Position numbers and translations under genes: made by a program. 64,000 nt of DNA, from contig JAIOKI010000008.1 in assembly GCA_028335825.1 (NCBI GenBank), positions 310,001 through 374,000 on the forward strand, written 5' to 3'. Below the pieces are notes generated by a model. That model made no database searches, was not told where the DNA came from, and saw only the letters and a program-made list of their open reading frames with translations. Within the stretch, counting starts at the first letter, position 1. Each line of letters begins with the position of its first letter. The stretch is from Nosema muscidifuracis. Taxonomy: Eukaryota > Microsporidia > Nosematidae. Below are positions 49,075-58,122 of the stretch, piece by piece.

Positions 49075-49776
49075 ATGAAAATCACTAAATTAAAAAGTCA
49101 ATGTGAGGAAGAAAAAATAGAACTTACTGTCTCGTATGCTATTTTAGTTCATAAATCACATATGAAAGATGTAATAGGATTAGTAAAAGATATTAAAATA
49201 CCATTTTATTTAAAAAGAATCAAATCTATAAATGATTGGGCTTATGTTCTTTGTAATTCCCACAATCACAAGTCACTTTCACAATATGATACTATAAAAA
49301 TAAATATTCCGCATAAACGAGCACATACTCAGGAGCAGTATATTCAGTACAGAGAAATTTGGCCTTGTATTTTCCATAGGAAAATTGAGGAACCAATAGA
49401 CTCTTTTTATGTAGAAAAGTGGATTAAAAAATTACTAGAAATAGATGTTTCTTCTTCATATTGTACTGGTGGTTGTTTAATTGTAGGTAATGATATTTTA
49501 CTTAGTAGTACTATAGATACTGATAATATTTTAGGACACAGTGTTTTTAGAGGAGTTGATTTGGTTAGCAGGTCAAAAGTTGGATATTTATGTACTGGTT
49601 TTGATGCTTTCATCATAAACGAGCCCTGCTTATCTTGTGCTATGGTATTTGTGCATGGAAGAATAAAAAGAGTATTTTGTCTTAATAAAAAGACAGATGG
49701 GTCTTTTAGTAAGTTAAGATTCAATTTTAATAGAGATATTAATCACAGATACGATGTATATTTTATAGATTTTTAA
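49075..49776 (+). CDS. TAD3: tRNA-specific adenosine deaminase subunit Tad3
   Basis: 233 aa. Tad2-Tad3 converts adenosine to inosine at the tRNA wobble position, and Tad3 is the non-catalytic partner. In the C-terminal half lie GHSVFRGVD, where catalytic deaminases have H-A-E and Tad3 proteins have H-x-V, and NEPCLSCAMVFVHGRI, the PCxxC zinc box plus the 'AL(V)HSRI'-like Tad3 signature. The valine in place of glutamate is what identifies Tad3 rather than Tad2. The frame is open back to 48904, but that part is a tandem repeat. The ATG at 49075 follows an AGCCCT box and gives a plain soluble N-terminus (MKITKLKSQCEEEK). The Nop2 gene starts 35 bases downstream. Confidence 0.87.
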   Translation: MKITKLKSQCEEEKIELTVSYAILVHKSHMKDVIGLVKDIKIPFYLKRIKSINDWAYVLCNSHNHKSLSQYDTIKINIPHKRAHTQEQYIQYREIWPCIFHRKIEEPIDSFYVEKWIKKLLEIDVSSSYCTGGCLIVGNDILLSSTIDTDNILGHSVFRGVDLVSRSKVGYLCTGFDAFIINEPCLSCAMVFVHGRIKRVFCLNKKTDGSFSKLRFNFNRDINHRYDVYFIDF

Positions 49777-49800
49777 ATTTTAATATTTTTTATGATATCG

Positions 49801-49807
49801 TTACCCT
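49801..49807 (+). promoter_or_regulatory. TTACCCT start box
   Basis: Box four bases before ATG 49812 of the Nop2 gene, inside the 35-bp gap after Tad3. Confidence 0.75.
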
Positions 49808-49811
49808 CATT

Positions 49812-50735
49812 ATGATAGAAAATTCTTATAACGATTATTTAAGAGAAGTTATTATGGAATTATTTCCAAAGAAAGAAGCAATGCTTTTTATGGAAGAGTC
49901 TGAAAAAAAGAGACCTCTTACCATTCGAATTAATCCACTTATTACTCGTAAGAAGGAAGTTATGCAGAAGTTGTCTTCAAGGGGAGTAGATATGGAGATT
50001 ATTGAATGGTGTGATGATGCTTTGATTATTTTTAATAGTAATGTGCCAATAGGAGCCACTCCTGAATATTTGGCTGGATACTACATGATACAGGGCGCCT
50101 CTTCTATGTTGAGTGTACTTAATTTAGATGTTAAAGAAAATATGAAAGTAGTAGATATGTGTAGTGCACCTGGAGGAAAGAGTACTCATATAAGTGGACT
50201 TATGAATAATACTGGTGTATTATATGCTAATGATATCAATGAAGAAAGAATTTCTGCATTAAGAAGTAATTTATTAAGAATGGCTGTTGAGAATTGTGTC
50301 GTAGTAAATATGGATGCTAGAAAATTAAATGTAGGTCTAGTAGATCGTGTTTTGCTTGATGCTCCTTGCAGTGGTACAGGAGTAATTTCCAAGGATCCTT
50401 CTGTTAAGATGTCCCGTACTGAGGCTGATATACGTAAAACTGTGTTTAGACAGAAAGAACTAATTTTAAAAGCTTTTGATATGTTGAAAAAAGGAGGAAT
50501 TATGGTTTATTCTACTTGTTCAGTTTTAGTAAAGGAAAATGAAGAAGTTGTAAGTTATTTATTATCTAAAAGACCCAATGCCAAGGTTGTGGAATGTGAA
50601 GTCGATGTAGGTAAGCCGGGATTTCCTACTTTTCGTGGAACAGCCTACCATCCTTCTATGTCTCTTACTAGAAGAATTTATCCTCATGTACACAACATGG
50701 ATGGGTTTTATTACGCCAAGATACAGCATAAATAA
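49812..50735 (+). CDS. NOP2: rRNA (cytosine-C5) methyltransferase Nop2/NSUN1
   Basis: 307 aa. A nucleolar SAM-dependent m5C methyltransferase of large-subunit rRNA and a ribosome biogenesis factor. Seen: the PUA-less N-terminal region; DMCSAPGGKSTHI near residue 116 (SAM motif I); DAPCSGTGVISKDPSVK near 184 (motif IV, with the product-release Cys); and YSTCS near 235 (motif VI, catalytic Cys). At the C-terminus, FRGTAYHPS..LTRRIYPHVHNMDGFYYAK is the hallmark ending of Nop2 rather than NSUN2/4 or bacterial RsmB. Yeast Nop2 is about twice as long; the acidic/basic N-terminal extension is missing here, a normal microsporidian reduction. The start is set by the TTACCCT box. Confidence 0.93.
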   Translation: MIENSYNDYLREVIMELFPKKEAMLFMEESEKKRPLTIRINPLITRKKEVMQKLSSRGVDMEIIEWCDDALIIFNSNVPIGATPEYLAGYYMIQGASSMLSVLNLDVKENMKVVDMCSAPGGKSTHISGLMNNTGVLYANDINEERISALRSNLLRMAVENCVVVNMDARKLNVGLVDRVLLDAPCSGTGVISKDPSVKMSRTEADIRKTVFRQKELILKAFDMLKKGGIMVYSTCSVLVKENEEVVSYLLSKRPNAKVVECEVDVGKPGFPTFRGTAYHPSMSLTRRIYPHVHNMDGFYYAKIQHK

Positions 50736-50884
50736 ACAAATTTTAATCTATTTTCCATCTATATATGAAACATGTTTGACACATGGTAACAAATAAATAA
50801 AAAGACAAAAATTTCATTATTGAATGTATAAAAAGTATGTAATATTCTTTATACTTGTATACAAGACAAAACAGACCGAAATAT

Positions 50885-50889
50885 CACCC
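50885..50889 (+). promoter_or_regulatory. CACCC start box
   Basis: CCC touching ATG 50890. It favours that start over the upstream in-frame ATG at 50824, which has no box. Confidence 0.5.
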
Positions 50890-52788
50890 ATGTGTGCTAA
50901 TTTATTCGATGATGATGATACTTGTGGATATCCTTTAGAAGATAATCAATTAGATAGTTATATGGCAGCTCCTACCACAAAAAATATAATAAATGGGATG
51001 GATACTTCACAAAGATGTACCAATCAACAAGAACAACAGAAATGTATGTCATTAGCTAATAATGGATACCAGCAAAATCAGCAGATCAATCTACAACCCA
51101 ATCAACGATATACACCACAGGTACAACCTTATGTATCATCTAATGTTCAAGAATGTACAGAGAACCAGAATAATAATAATATTCAAATACATACACGAGA
51201 AGCGAACATATCTCCTCAACAAAATTGTATTCCTCAAATACAGCAGCCTATTCAGCCAAAGCCTGTGGTTCAAATACAACAACCAGTTCAACCAATCCAG
51301 CCCATGCCACAGATTCAACAGCCTATGCCACAGATTCACCAGCCCATGCAACTGATTCAACGTCCAATCCAGCCAGTTCAACCAATCCAGCCAATCCAGC
51401 CAATTCAGCCAATACAACAGATTCAGCCAATACAACAGATTCAACAGCCCATGCCGCAGATTCAACGTCCAGTTCAACCAATTCAACCAATACAACAGAT
51501 TCAACAGCCCATGCCGCAGATTCAACGTCCAGTTCAACCAATATATCAACAACCAGCGCAACAACAAATTTTTGTACCTCGTGTAATAAATTCACAGCAG
51601 GATTCTTGTGTAAATTCATCACCTCAATTTTCTAAGTACCTTACCAATCAGCAAGAAAATTGTACACCACAGAAATACACCATTCCTCCATCATGTAACT
51701 CATCACAAAATATACAGTGCGGTCCTGAACCTAATATTCAAAAAATTGTTGATCAAAGTTGGCAACAATCGGGCGGCAATATGTGCCAAACGTCTGATAA
51801 TATAGGATGGCAGAAGTCAAGGGATGATATGTGTTTACAGAATGATAATTATAATCAAAGAAACAATCGTATACAAAAACGATTTAGTAGAAATAATTCA
51901 GAATATGATGACGAATCTTCTTCATTTAGAGATACGTCAAATATGTCGAGAGATGAGTTGAATCAACTTCTTAAAGATGGTATTTTTATAGTAGATTATA
52001 AATCAGAATTACATGAAAAGATCAAGAATATGTTGAGGAAATCTAAGAGAGTGAATATATCATCAGCTAATAAAAATAATAAAACATATCGAAAGAATAA
52101 ATCACGATTTAGGGATGATGATAATAATGATGAAAGTGATGAGACACAGAATATTTTCCAGGATGTTAATTATTCGTCTAATAAGAATAATAAATTACAA
52201 AAAAAGAGGAAATTAAGTGGATTAAAAGAAAATGAGGAAAGTAATGATGAAAATGAAGAAGATGAACAAAAAAATCCTGTAAAAAAACAAAAGAAAAAAC
52301 ATCATAAACCTGAAATAAAAAAAAATAAATCTAAAGATGATCAATCTTCTTCGTTGTTAGAAGATAATATTATAAAAAAAGATAAAAAAATATCTTCTGA
52401 TAACTCCAAGAATGAAATTATACTAGAAGATAATAATATAAAAAAAGATAAAAAAATATCTTCTGATAACTCCAAGAATGAAATTATACTAGAAGATAAT
52501 AATATAAAAAAAGATAAAAAAATATCTTCTGATAACTCCAAGAATGAAATTATACTAGAAGATAATAATATAAAAAAAGATAAAAAAATATCTTCTGATA
52601 ACTCCAAGAATGAAATTATACTAGAAGATAATAATATAAAAAAAGATAAAAAAATATCTTCTGATAACTCCAAGAATGAAATTATACTAGAAAATAATAA
52701 TATAAAAAAAGATAAAAAAATATCTTCTGATAACTCCAAGAATGAAATTATACTAGAAAATAATGACTTAGAAAATGAAGATGAATAA
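50890..52788 (+). CDS. Q/P-rich, Lys-rich tandem-repeat protein, unknown
   Basis: 632 aa from ATG 50890, which follows a CACCC box. An in-frame ATG at 50824 would add 22 residues with a hydrophobic YVIFFILVY core, a possible signal peptide. Layout: an acidic start (NLFDDDD); a Gln/Pro/Ile repeat region (about residues 90-230, units like IQQPMPQIQ, with a nearly perfect 60-bp DNA duplication at 51421-51540); a Cys-containing middle; a basic, charged stretch (NKNNKTYRKNKSRF...); and six copies of a 22-residue unit (KKDKKISSDNSKNEIILEDN) at the C-terminus. No known domain. If secreted, the repeat and Q/P style would fit a spore-wall or polar-tube protein; with the shorter start a nuclear or cytosolic scaffold is as likely. 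Not identified. Confidence 0.8.
   Translation: MCANLFDDDDTCGYPLEDNQLDSYMAAPTTKNIINGMDTSQRCTNQQEQQKCMSLANNGYQQNQQINLQPNQRYTPQVQPYVSSNVQECTENQNNNNIQIHTREANISPQQNCIPQIQQPIQPKPVVQIQQPVQPIQPMPQIQQPMPQIHQPMQLIQRPIQPVQPIQPIQPIQPIQQIQPIQQIQQPMPQIQRPVQPIQPIQQIQQPMPQIQRPVQPIYQQPAQQQIFVPRVINSQQDSCVNSSPQFSKYLTNQQENCTPQKYTIPPSCNSSQNIQCGPEPNIQKIVDQSWQQSGGNMCQTSDNIGWQKSRDDMCLQNDNYNQRNNRIQKRFSRNNSEYDDESSSFRDTSNMSRDELNQLLKDGIFIVDYKSELHEKIKNMLRKSKRVNISSANKNNKTYRKNKSRFRDDDNNDESDETQNIFQDVNYSSNKNNKLQKKRKLSGLKENEESNDENEEDEQKNPVKKQKKKHHKPEIKKNKSKDDQSSSLLEDNIIKKDKKISSDNSKNEIILEDNNIKKDKKISSDNSKNEIILEDNNIKKDKKISSDNSKNEIILEDNNIKKDKKISSDNSKNEIILEDNNIKKDKKISSDNSKNEIILENNNIKKDKKISSDNSKNEIILENNDLENEDE
51421..51540 (+). repeat. 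60-bp coding minisatellite (two units)
   Basis: 51421-51480 and 51481-51540 differ at one base. They code for IQPIQQIQQPMPQIQRPVQP. Shorter, more degenerate units flank them. Confidence 0.85.
52358..52756 (+). repeat. 66-bp coding minisatellite (six units)
   Basis: Six copies with a 66-bp period encode a 22-residue lysine/serine/acidic unit. Inner copies are identical at the DNA level over most of their length, so the array expanded recently. Confidence 0.9.
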
Positions 52789-52865
52789 CCAGACACCTTT
52801 ACATGAATCTTTATAAATTTTCGTTGTATTAAATTATTTAATCTATGTTACATACTTTCTTTTAT

Positions 52866-54236
52866 CTATTTAGATATCCATCCAACTGTGTTATTCCACT
52901 CATCATCTTCTTGTCCTTTATGTATTACTGGGTCAGTCATACTACTTAAATTATAATCAAGCAAAGATGCTTCAAATTTTTGTTCGTTATATGAAAGATG
53001 TTTAAAATATTTTGTATAATACATTTTCAAATCTTTGCTACTTTTTGTACTAAAATGTCCTGACATAGAAATCCAGTTCTTGTTATAATAAGGATAGTAT
53101 ATTGCAAATATTTGTCTCTCATCTATACACCATTCATTCAAAATCCCAGTAGATTTTGGTTTTTTCTTTAAATTATTCTTCAAATAACATCTAAGATATA
53201 TTTTTAGATCTTTAATAGATTTACAAAGAAACTCTTGATATTTTACTAAATTCTTACCATACAAAATATATTTGTCATGGAATATAGATTTCTCTAACTC
53301 AGTCCATTCATCTTCAACAATTGTATTTACTTCCATGTCACTTATACGACCTGCCTTTTTTTTAATATGATAATGAGTCTTATCCTTATTATAATAATAT
53401 CTTACAATAAGATCTTTCATATTTTTATTAGGCATAGATTCTCTTATAGATAAAAAATCATTTTTATATTTCAAAACTAGAAATTTAAATTTTGTAATTT
53501 CGTCATTCGTCCAATAAGATTCTTTAACATTTTCTATTTTACAAGGGTAAGTTTTTATTGTGTAATCTATTTTAGTATTTTGTATAACTGCTCTATTAAT
53601 TGAACCTTTTTCATGGATGTACATTTCATTTCTATTTATGTAATCTTCTACATCTTCACAATTTTTTAAAATATTTGGTTTAGATTTTTTTAAAAAAAGA
53701 AGATATCTTTTATCATTGCTTATGTTTTGTAAATGAGCTTTCTCTGCAGTTTTGTCTATATTTTCAGTATTTTCTATTATATCAGAAACATTCAATATTT
53801 CTATTTCATCTATTTTTTCATTTTTATCAGTATGACAATTTTCCTCTATATTTAATTGAATATGATCTTTTTGTATTTTATCAGTATGCTGTTCTTCACA
53901 TAAAACTTTCTTCACTTTTTCTTTTCTTTTTTTATTTCTAAAATTTTTATTATCTGTAGTTGGATCATTCTTTATTATGAGCTCTAGCATATGTAAATCA
54001 ATATTTCTTTGATTTATTATGATATGCTCACTATCTCTTAATTTTAAAAGTCTGTCGTAATTATCTTTCACATTTTTATTTTCCATATCTAAATCTTCAC
54101 TACATTTTTCTAAATCAAAATACGATGGTCTGTATTCCCTGGTATTAATATTTAATTCTTGAGTATCGAAGTATTTTATGACTTCTGTGTTGATATTCTC
54201 TACATCAATCTCTTCTTTCTTCCTTTTCTTTATCAT
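52866..54236 (-). CDS. SANT/Myb-domain protein, SNT1/NCoR-like (tentative)
   Basis: 456 aa. Three SANT-like modules are seen: YWTNDEITKFKFLVLKY near residue 241, EWTELEKSIFHDKYILYG near 310, and EWCIDERQIFAIYYPYYNKNW near 368. Each has the Trp-acidic-hydrophobic start and a DLxxYY-type third helix. An upstream charged, partly coiled segment (YDRLLKLRDSEHIII) lies near residue 70. Multiple SANT domains without DNA-binding Myb tryptophans fit corepressor proteins of the Snt1/NCoR kind (histone-deacetylase complexes). TFIIIB Bdp1 is a less likely alternative. The frame opens at 54290, but a CACCCC box at 54249-54253 points to the ATG at 54236 (MIKKRKKEE). The gene is convergent with the repeat-protein gene, 77 bp apart. 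Confidence 0.72.
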   Translation of the reverse strand: MIKKRKKEEIDVENINTEVIKYFDTQELNINTREYRPSYFDLEKCSEDLDMENKNVKDNYDRLLKLRDSEHIIINQRNIDLHMLELIIKNDPTTDNKNFRNKKRKEKVKKVLCEEQHTDKIQKDHIQLNIEENCHTDKNEKIDEIEILNVSDIIENTENIDKTAEKAHLQNISNDKRYLLFLKKSKPNILKNCEDVEDYINRNEMYIHEKGSINRAVIQNTKIDYTIKTYPCKIENVKESYWTNDEITKFKFLVLKYKNDFLSIRESMPNKNMKDLIVRYYYNKDKTHYHIKKKAGRISDMEVNTIVEDEWTELEKSIFHDKYILYGKNLVKYQEFLCKSIKDLKIYLRCYLKNNLKKKPKSTGILNEWCIDERQIFAIYYPYYNKNWISMSGHFSTKSSKDLKMYYTKYFKHLSYNEQKFEASLLDYNLSSMTDPVIHKGQEDDEWNNTVGWISK

Positions 54237-54248
54237 ATGAGATGATAA

Positions 54249-54253
54249 GGGGT
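54249..54253 (-). promoter_or_regulatory. ACCCC start box (minus)
   Basis: Twelve bases upstream of ATG 54236. It lies inside the longer open frame and so argues against the start at 54290. Confidence 0.6.
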
Positions 54254-54506
54254 GAAGTGCAAAAAATAAATTTAGAAAGATATCTTTCAATTTATAAATT
54301 GATTTATAGAATATGATTTCACAAGTTATATTGTATTTGTATTTTCTTAATTATGCGAAAAAAAATAATTTAAATATCCAGTTTATGCACATAAATATAA
54401 ATTTATGTATGATATAAAAGATTTATGAATATACATTTATATACATAAATGTATATTTATGCAAAAATGTTTCATATTTTAAATATTTTATCTTCTTTGT
54501 TTTCTA

Positions 54507-54510
54507 GCCC
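54507..54510 (+). promoter_or_regulatory. GCCC start box
   Basis: CTAGCCCTT directly before ATG 54513 of the Rbx1 gene. Confidence 0.65.
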
Positions 54511-54512
54511 TT

Positions 54513-54812
54513 ATGAAGGACACTTCTTTGATAAAACTTAAGAAATGGAATCTGGTAGCTTTATGGTCATTAGACATGCAAGTTGAGACATGTGCAATAT
54601 GTAGGAATCATATTATGGATTTTTGTGTAGAATGTCAGAATGGATTGGTAAATGATGATGAGTGTAGTGTTTCATGGGGTACTTGTAATCATGCATTTCA
54701 TTCTCATTGTATAACTAGATGGCTTACTTCTAAAAATGTTTGTCCATTAGATACTAAACAATGGGAATATTACAAACCACATACCAATATAAATGATACA
54801 AATGACAAATAA
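54513..54812 (+). CDS. RBX1: RING-H2 protein Rbx1 (Roc1/Hrt1)
   Basis: 99 aa. The RING subunit of cullin-RING (SCF-type) ubiquitin ligases; it binds the cullin C-terminus and recruits the E2. The N-terminal strand [29 protein letters not shown] matches the cullin-inserting beta-strand and first zinc pair of Rbx1. Ligands seen are C27, C30, C38, C41, C51, C58, H60, H63, C66, C77 and D80. The D80 in CPLD, in place of a final Cys, is diagnostic of Rbx1 versus Apc11. C41 and C51 fit the extra zinc of the Rbx family. Length agrees with Rbx1 (about 108 aa). Start set by the GCCC box. Confidence 0.94.
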   Translation: MKDTSLIKLKKWNLVALWSLDMQVETCAICRNHIMDFCVECQNGLVNDDECSVSWGTCNHAFHSHCITRWLTSKNVCPLDTKQWEYYKPHTNINDTNDK

Positions 54813-55126
54813 AAAATGTTTTTTAAGAAATATTACTTAAGTTAATTCATGTACATGCATTAATTGTTAAATATCAATTTTAAATTTTTACAAGTAAATT
54901 TTTAATTATTCTGATTTATTTTATGAATATTGAAGTTTTTTCAAATCTAATTCTTTAATAAAAAATTTAATTTGTCTCAAAAAGAATGTTTAATAAATGA
55001 CGTATATTTCATTTTATCATTTTCAAAAATATATAAAAACAAATTATTGATAATTTAATATTTCAAATTATTTTAATTTTTTTGTATATATAAAATTAAA
55101 TTTGCATAAATATTTTTTTTACCTAA
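54813..55126. other. AT-rich intergenic stretch
   Basis: About 310 bp, strongly A+T, with no ORF or repeat worth naming. A run of T precedes the next start box. Confidence 0.5.
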
Positions 55127-55134
55127 TTTTACCC
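55127..55134 (+). promoter_or_regulatory. TTTACCCT start box
   Basis: Box seven bases before ATG 55142. Confidence 0.7.
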
Positions 55135-55141
55135 TGTTTAT

Positions 55142-56125
55142 ATGGAAGAGAGTGATGTAGAAATGGAAGTAGTTTTTGATGACAATATCAGGATTAAAAA
55201 GAAAGAAAATCTTGTATTAAAAGATAAAACTAATAAAATTAATAATAGTAGAAAACCTATTACTTTTTATGATGATAAGGAGAATATCAATAATGAAAAT
55301 GATGTCCTTCAAAAATACAATCTTGATTTTGATTATGAAGATGATAAAATGACTAATGAGATAAATAATAAATTTTTGGATGATATATCTAATAAATTGA
55401 GAATATTTGAACATAGAGCTAGTAAAGAAAGATTTTCAAATGATTTTAATAAGATTCATTTTGATAATTTAAGAAGAAATAATTTAAAGATGTATAGAGA
55501 TAATTTAAATTCTAAAGAGTTTTTAAACAATAATATAGATATTGAAAATTATGATTTAAGTAAGGTTAGTAATGAAAATAAGAAGATTAATTATAATAAT
55601 ATTAATAATGAAGATAATAAGATTAATTATAATAATATTAGTAATGAAAATAAGAAGATTAATTATAATAATATTAGTAATGAAAATAATAAGATAAATT
55701 ATAATAATATTAGTAATGAAAATATTATAGAAAAAAATTTAATTAAAGAAGATAAACTTGAAGAAAATAATTATGAAAAATCAGCTAAGAATATTTTAAT
55801 TAATAATGCTTCATCCTCAATTATATATGAAATACAAAATGAATTTAATGATCTAAAAGAATCTCATAAAAAAATGTTATTGTTACGTAATAGACTTCTT
55901 ATACTTTTAGATAAAGAAGTACAGTCTATTAAAAAAGAAGTAGAAGATAAAAAAAATGAAGAGATTTTAAAATTAGAGGAAGAATTCAAGTTAAGAGAAG
56001 ATAAATTAAAAAAAGAATCAGAGTATTATAAAAACAGATATGATAAATTTAAAGAATATTGTAAAGATAAAGTTATAGAATATAAAAAGAAAATTGATTA
56101 CATATATAAGAAAAAAAAGAAATAA
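55142..56125 (+). CDS. Asn-rich coiled-coil protein, unknown
   Basis: 327 aa. Acidic N-terminus (MEESDVEMEVVFDD), then a charged region. Between about residues 145 and 195 is an Asn/Ile/Lys repeat (unit KINYNNISNEN, 12 residues or 36 bp, about four copies at 55577-55725). The C-terminal ~110 residues are a long coiled coil (LLILLDKEVQSIKKEVEDKK... to the KKKK end). No enzyme motif, signal or membrane span. Coiled-coil proteins of this form occur in spindle-pole, kinetochore and vesicle-tether complexes, but nothing here picks one. Start set by TTTACCCT. The low-complexity Asn repeat may be slippage-driven. Confidence 0.78.
   Translation: MEESDVEMEVVFDDNIRIKKKENLVLKDKTNKINNSRKPITFYDDKENINNENDVLQKYNLDFDYEDDKMTNEINNKFLDDISNKLRIFEHRASKERFSNDFNKIHFDNLRRNNLKMYRDNLNSKEFLNNNIDIENYDLSKVSNENKKINYNNINNEDNKINYNNISNENKKINYNNISNENNKINYNNISNENIIEKNLIKEDKLEENNYEKSAKNILINNASSSIIYEIQNEFNDLKESHKKMLLLRNRLLILLDKEVQSIKKEVEDKKNEEILKLEEEFKLREDKLKKESEYYKNRYDKFKEYCKDKVIEYKKKIDYIYKKKKK
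55577..55725 (+). repeat. 36-bp coding repeat
   Basis: About four imperfect copies, each coding for KINYNNISNENN-like units. Confidence 0.75.
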
Positions 56126-56340
56126 TTAAGTATGAAGAATAAGAGGAAATAATTAAGTATATGAAAGAAATATTTTATTGGTCAAGTATGAGGAATAAGA
56201 TATTTATTTGGTTACATATATGGGAATAAGAAGAAATAATTAAGTATGAGGAAAAAAAGAAAAAATTAAGTATGAAGAATAAAAAGAAATAATAGGTATG
56301 AAGAATAAAATATCTAATTTATTAAGTATGAAAAAGAGAT
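56126..56340. repeat. Degenerate AT repeats downstream of the coiled-coil gene
   Basis: Short units such as AATTAAGTATGAAGAATAAGA and ATATTTTATTGGTCAA recur at irregular spacing. No ORF. They look like decayed slippage products of the gene's 3' end. Confidence 0.6.
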
Positions 56341-56406
56341 ATTTTATTGGTCAATTGTAAAAATTGTATCAAATTGTTTAATTAATATATAAACAAATAA
56401 TAAACA

Positions 56407-56916
56407 ATGATAAATTTTGTTAAACAAGGAGCTATTTTAAAAACTATTCCATTGTCATATACAGATCCCTTATCTTTAGAATCATATGAGAATATTTTAA
56501 ATAGAGAAAATTTATATATGTGTATGCTTATATGTAAAAATAGTCAATTAATTTATACTTTAGATGATATATTGAAAATGAGATATGAAATAGATTCAAA
56601 TATTATTCATGTATATCTATTAAGGGATCCTTTAAGTAGAGAAATAGTGGATGATGTATATTTTTTTCAGAGGGAGATTTCAAAGGAAAAAAATAAAATT
56701 ATTTTTAAGGATGATAAGGTTATATCAAAAGAATCTGTGAGAAAAAGGTCTGTACAATTTGAATATATTTGTAATGAATTAGAAATGTTTGAAAATAAAG
56801 ATCTACAAAAGAAAATACTTAATTATGAAATAAGAAAAGAATCAGAAATATATTTATTAGTTATAATTTTATTAATAGGGTTAATATTAATAATATTTAC
56901 TATATATAATAGATAA
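56407..56916 (+). CDS. Tail-anchored membrane protein, unknown
   Basis: 169 aa with a single hydrophobic segment at the very C-terminus (IYLLVIILLIGLILIIFTIYNR, about residues 147-168). That is the form of a tail-anchored protein with its body in the cytosol. The segment before it (about 95-145) is charged and probably helical. This layout is that of SNAREs and of some ER tail-anchored factors, but I could not find a SNARE zero-layer Gln/Arg in a convincing heptad, so no name is given. No CCC box lies near the ATG, unlike most neighbours. The start is the first ATG of the frame. Confidence 0.7.
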   Translation: MINFVKQGAILKTIPLSYTDPLSLESYENILNRENLYMCMLICKNSQLIYTLDDILKMRYEIDSNIIHVYLLRDPLSREIVDDVYFFQREISKEKNKIIFKDDKVISKESVRKRSVQFEYICNELEMFENKDLQKKILNYEIRKESEIYLLVIILLIGLILIIFTIYNR

Positions 56917-57004
56917 ATTAAATTTTAACTAATTAATTTATTTGTGTATATGTAAATTCTATATTGATTTATATTTTGTAGTATTTATATAAATCTAAGA
57001 TTAA

Positions 57005-57580
57005 TTAATCTAACAAGGATAAATCTACATCATCCTCTTCTTCATACTCATCATTATAAGTATCAAGAATGAACTCATTTTCAATAAGTTTTCTTCTATC
57101 CAAGAGTTCTTTAAGAACTGTAGATTCTTCAGATTTCTTCTTTTTTTTAAAGCTACGTTTTCTCTTGAGAATAACACTTTCGATTTCTGAATCAATATCA
57201 CGTAACATTTCGAAAACAAGAGCGTATTTGATCTTCTTTTTAACAATCTTCATAATCCCAGATTTTCTTTTATTATTAATCATAATTTGTTTTTTTAAAT
57301 ATTTACTTACATTTGAACATTTCTCATTCTCTTCCATTTTTGGACTAGTTAACTCAAAATTCTTCAAATCATTTTCTCCTATAAGAAGATGGAATAAAAG
57401 ATCAGAATGTGATTTTTCTTTTTCTTCGTATCTACTTGGCTTTAAAATATCAAATGTGTCTTGATCAATTTTTTTGAAATACTTCTGCAAATACTCAGTG
57501 AACTCGTTGCAGCTCATCTGGTCAGATTTGCATGTTTTATGCGATGGCTCTATTTTGTAATTATTTTTGTTTTTTTGCAT
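57005..57580 (-). CDS. Charged protein with acidic tail, unknown
   Basis: 191 aa from ATG 57580 (MQKNKNNYKIEPSH). The frame is open to 57682, but a TACCCT box (57587-57592 on the minus strand) lies seven bases before 57580, so the 34 extra residues are probably not translated. Layout: a short Cys pair (CKSDQMSC) near residue 17; a helical middle; a Lys/Arg-rich helix (KIVKKKIKYALVFEMLRDIDSEIESVILKRKRSFKKKKK); a coiled-coil-like segment (LLDRRKLIEN); and an acidic end (DEYEEEDDVDLSLLD). The basic plus acidic parts suggest a nuclear protein such as a chromatin or transcription-complex subunit, but no family is recognised. It converges with the tail-anchored gene, 88 bp apart. Confidence 0.72.
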   Translation of the reverse strand: MQKNKNNYKIEPSHKTCKSDQMSCNEFTEYLQKYFKKIDQDTFDILKPSRYEEKEKSHSDLLFHLLIGENDLKNFELTSPKMEENEKCSNVSKYLKKQIMINNKRKSGIMKIVKKKIKYALVFEMLRDIDSEIESVILKRKRSFKKKKKSEESTVLKELLDRRKLIENEFILDTYNDEYEEEDDVDLSLLD

Positions 57581-57586
57581 GGTTTT

Positions 57587-57592
57587 AGGGTA
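57587..57592 (-). promoter_or_regulatory. TACCCT start box (minus)
   Basis: Seven bases upstream of ATG 57580. It decides between the two possible starts. Confidence 0.65.
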
Positions 57593-57770
57593 GTAAAAAG
57601 TATAAGAATGTAAACAAACGAAATGTAGTATAATATGCCACTTATTTTTCAAAATAAGTTTGTTATATTTATATTTCATCATATCTTAGAACAGTTTTAG
57701 ATTATTTGTCTTATTTTTACAATGTTTTAGAAAATATCGAAGAATGATTTTTTCGTCAACTGATTTCCAT

Positions 57771-58081
57771 GTTAAAAAATATTAACTAAGTAAATGAGGA
57801 TATTATAAGATAATAAAAAATTTTAACTAAGTAAATGAGGATATTATGAGGTAATAAAAAATATTACTAATAAAATAGAAGATATTATAAGAGGTGATAA
57901 AAAATATTACTAATAAAATAGAAGATATGATAAAGGTAATAAAAATATTAACTAAGTAAATGAGGATATTATAAGGTAATAAAAAAATTTAACTAAGTAA
58001 ATGAGGATATTATAAGAGGTGATAAAAAATTTTAAATATAATAGAAGATATGATAAAGGTAATAAAAAATTTAATTAGATA
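57771..58081. repeat. AT-rich minisatellite between two minus-strand genes
   Basis: About six imperfect copies of a ~50-60-bp unit containing TAACTAAGTAAATGAGGATA and AATAAAATAGAAGATAT variants, so at least two alternating subtypes. No ORF. It is located downstream of RtcB and upstream of the charged-protein gene. Confidence 0.8.
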
Positions 58082-58122
58082 TTAAAAAAATATATTTTTC
58101 TTTTCTTATGTTTAAAAATTCT

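Noticed and set aside
51136-51635. Long overlapping frames (97-143 codons) opposite or shifted to the Q/P-rich region
   Set aside because: Created by the low-complexity repeat, which stays open in several frames; only the Q/P frame continues into the rest of the protein.
52341-52796. 151-codon antisense frame over the 66-bp repeats
   Set aside because: Repeat shadow: the 66-bp period keeps the reverse frame open.
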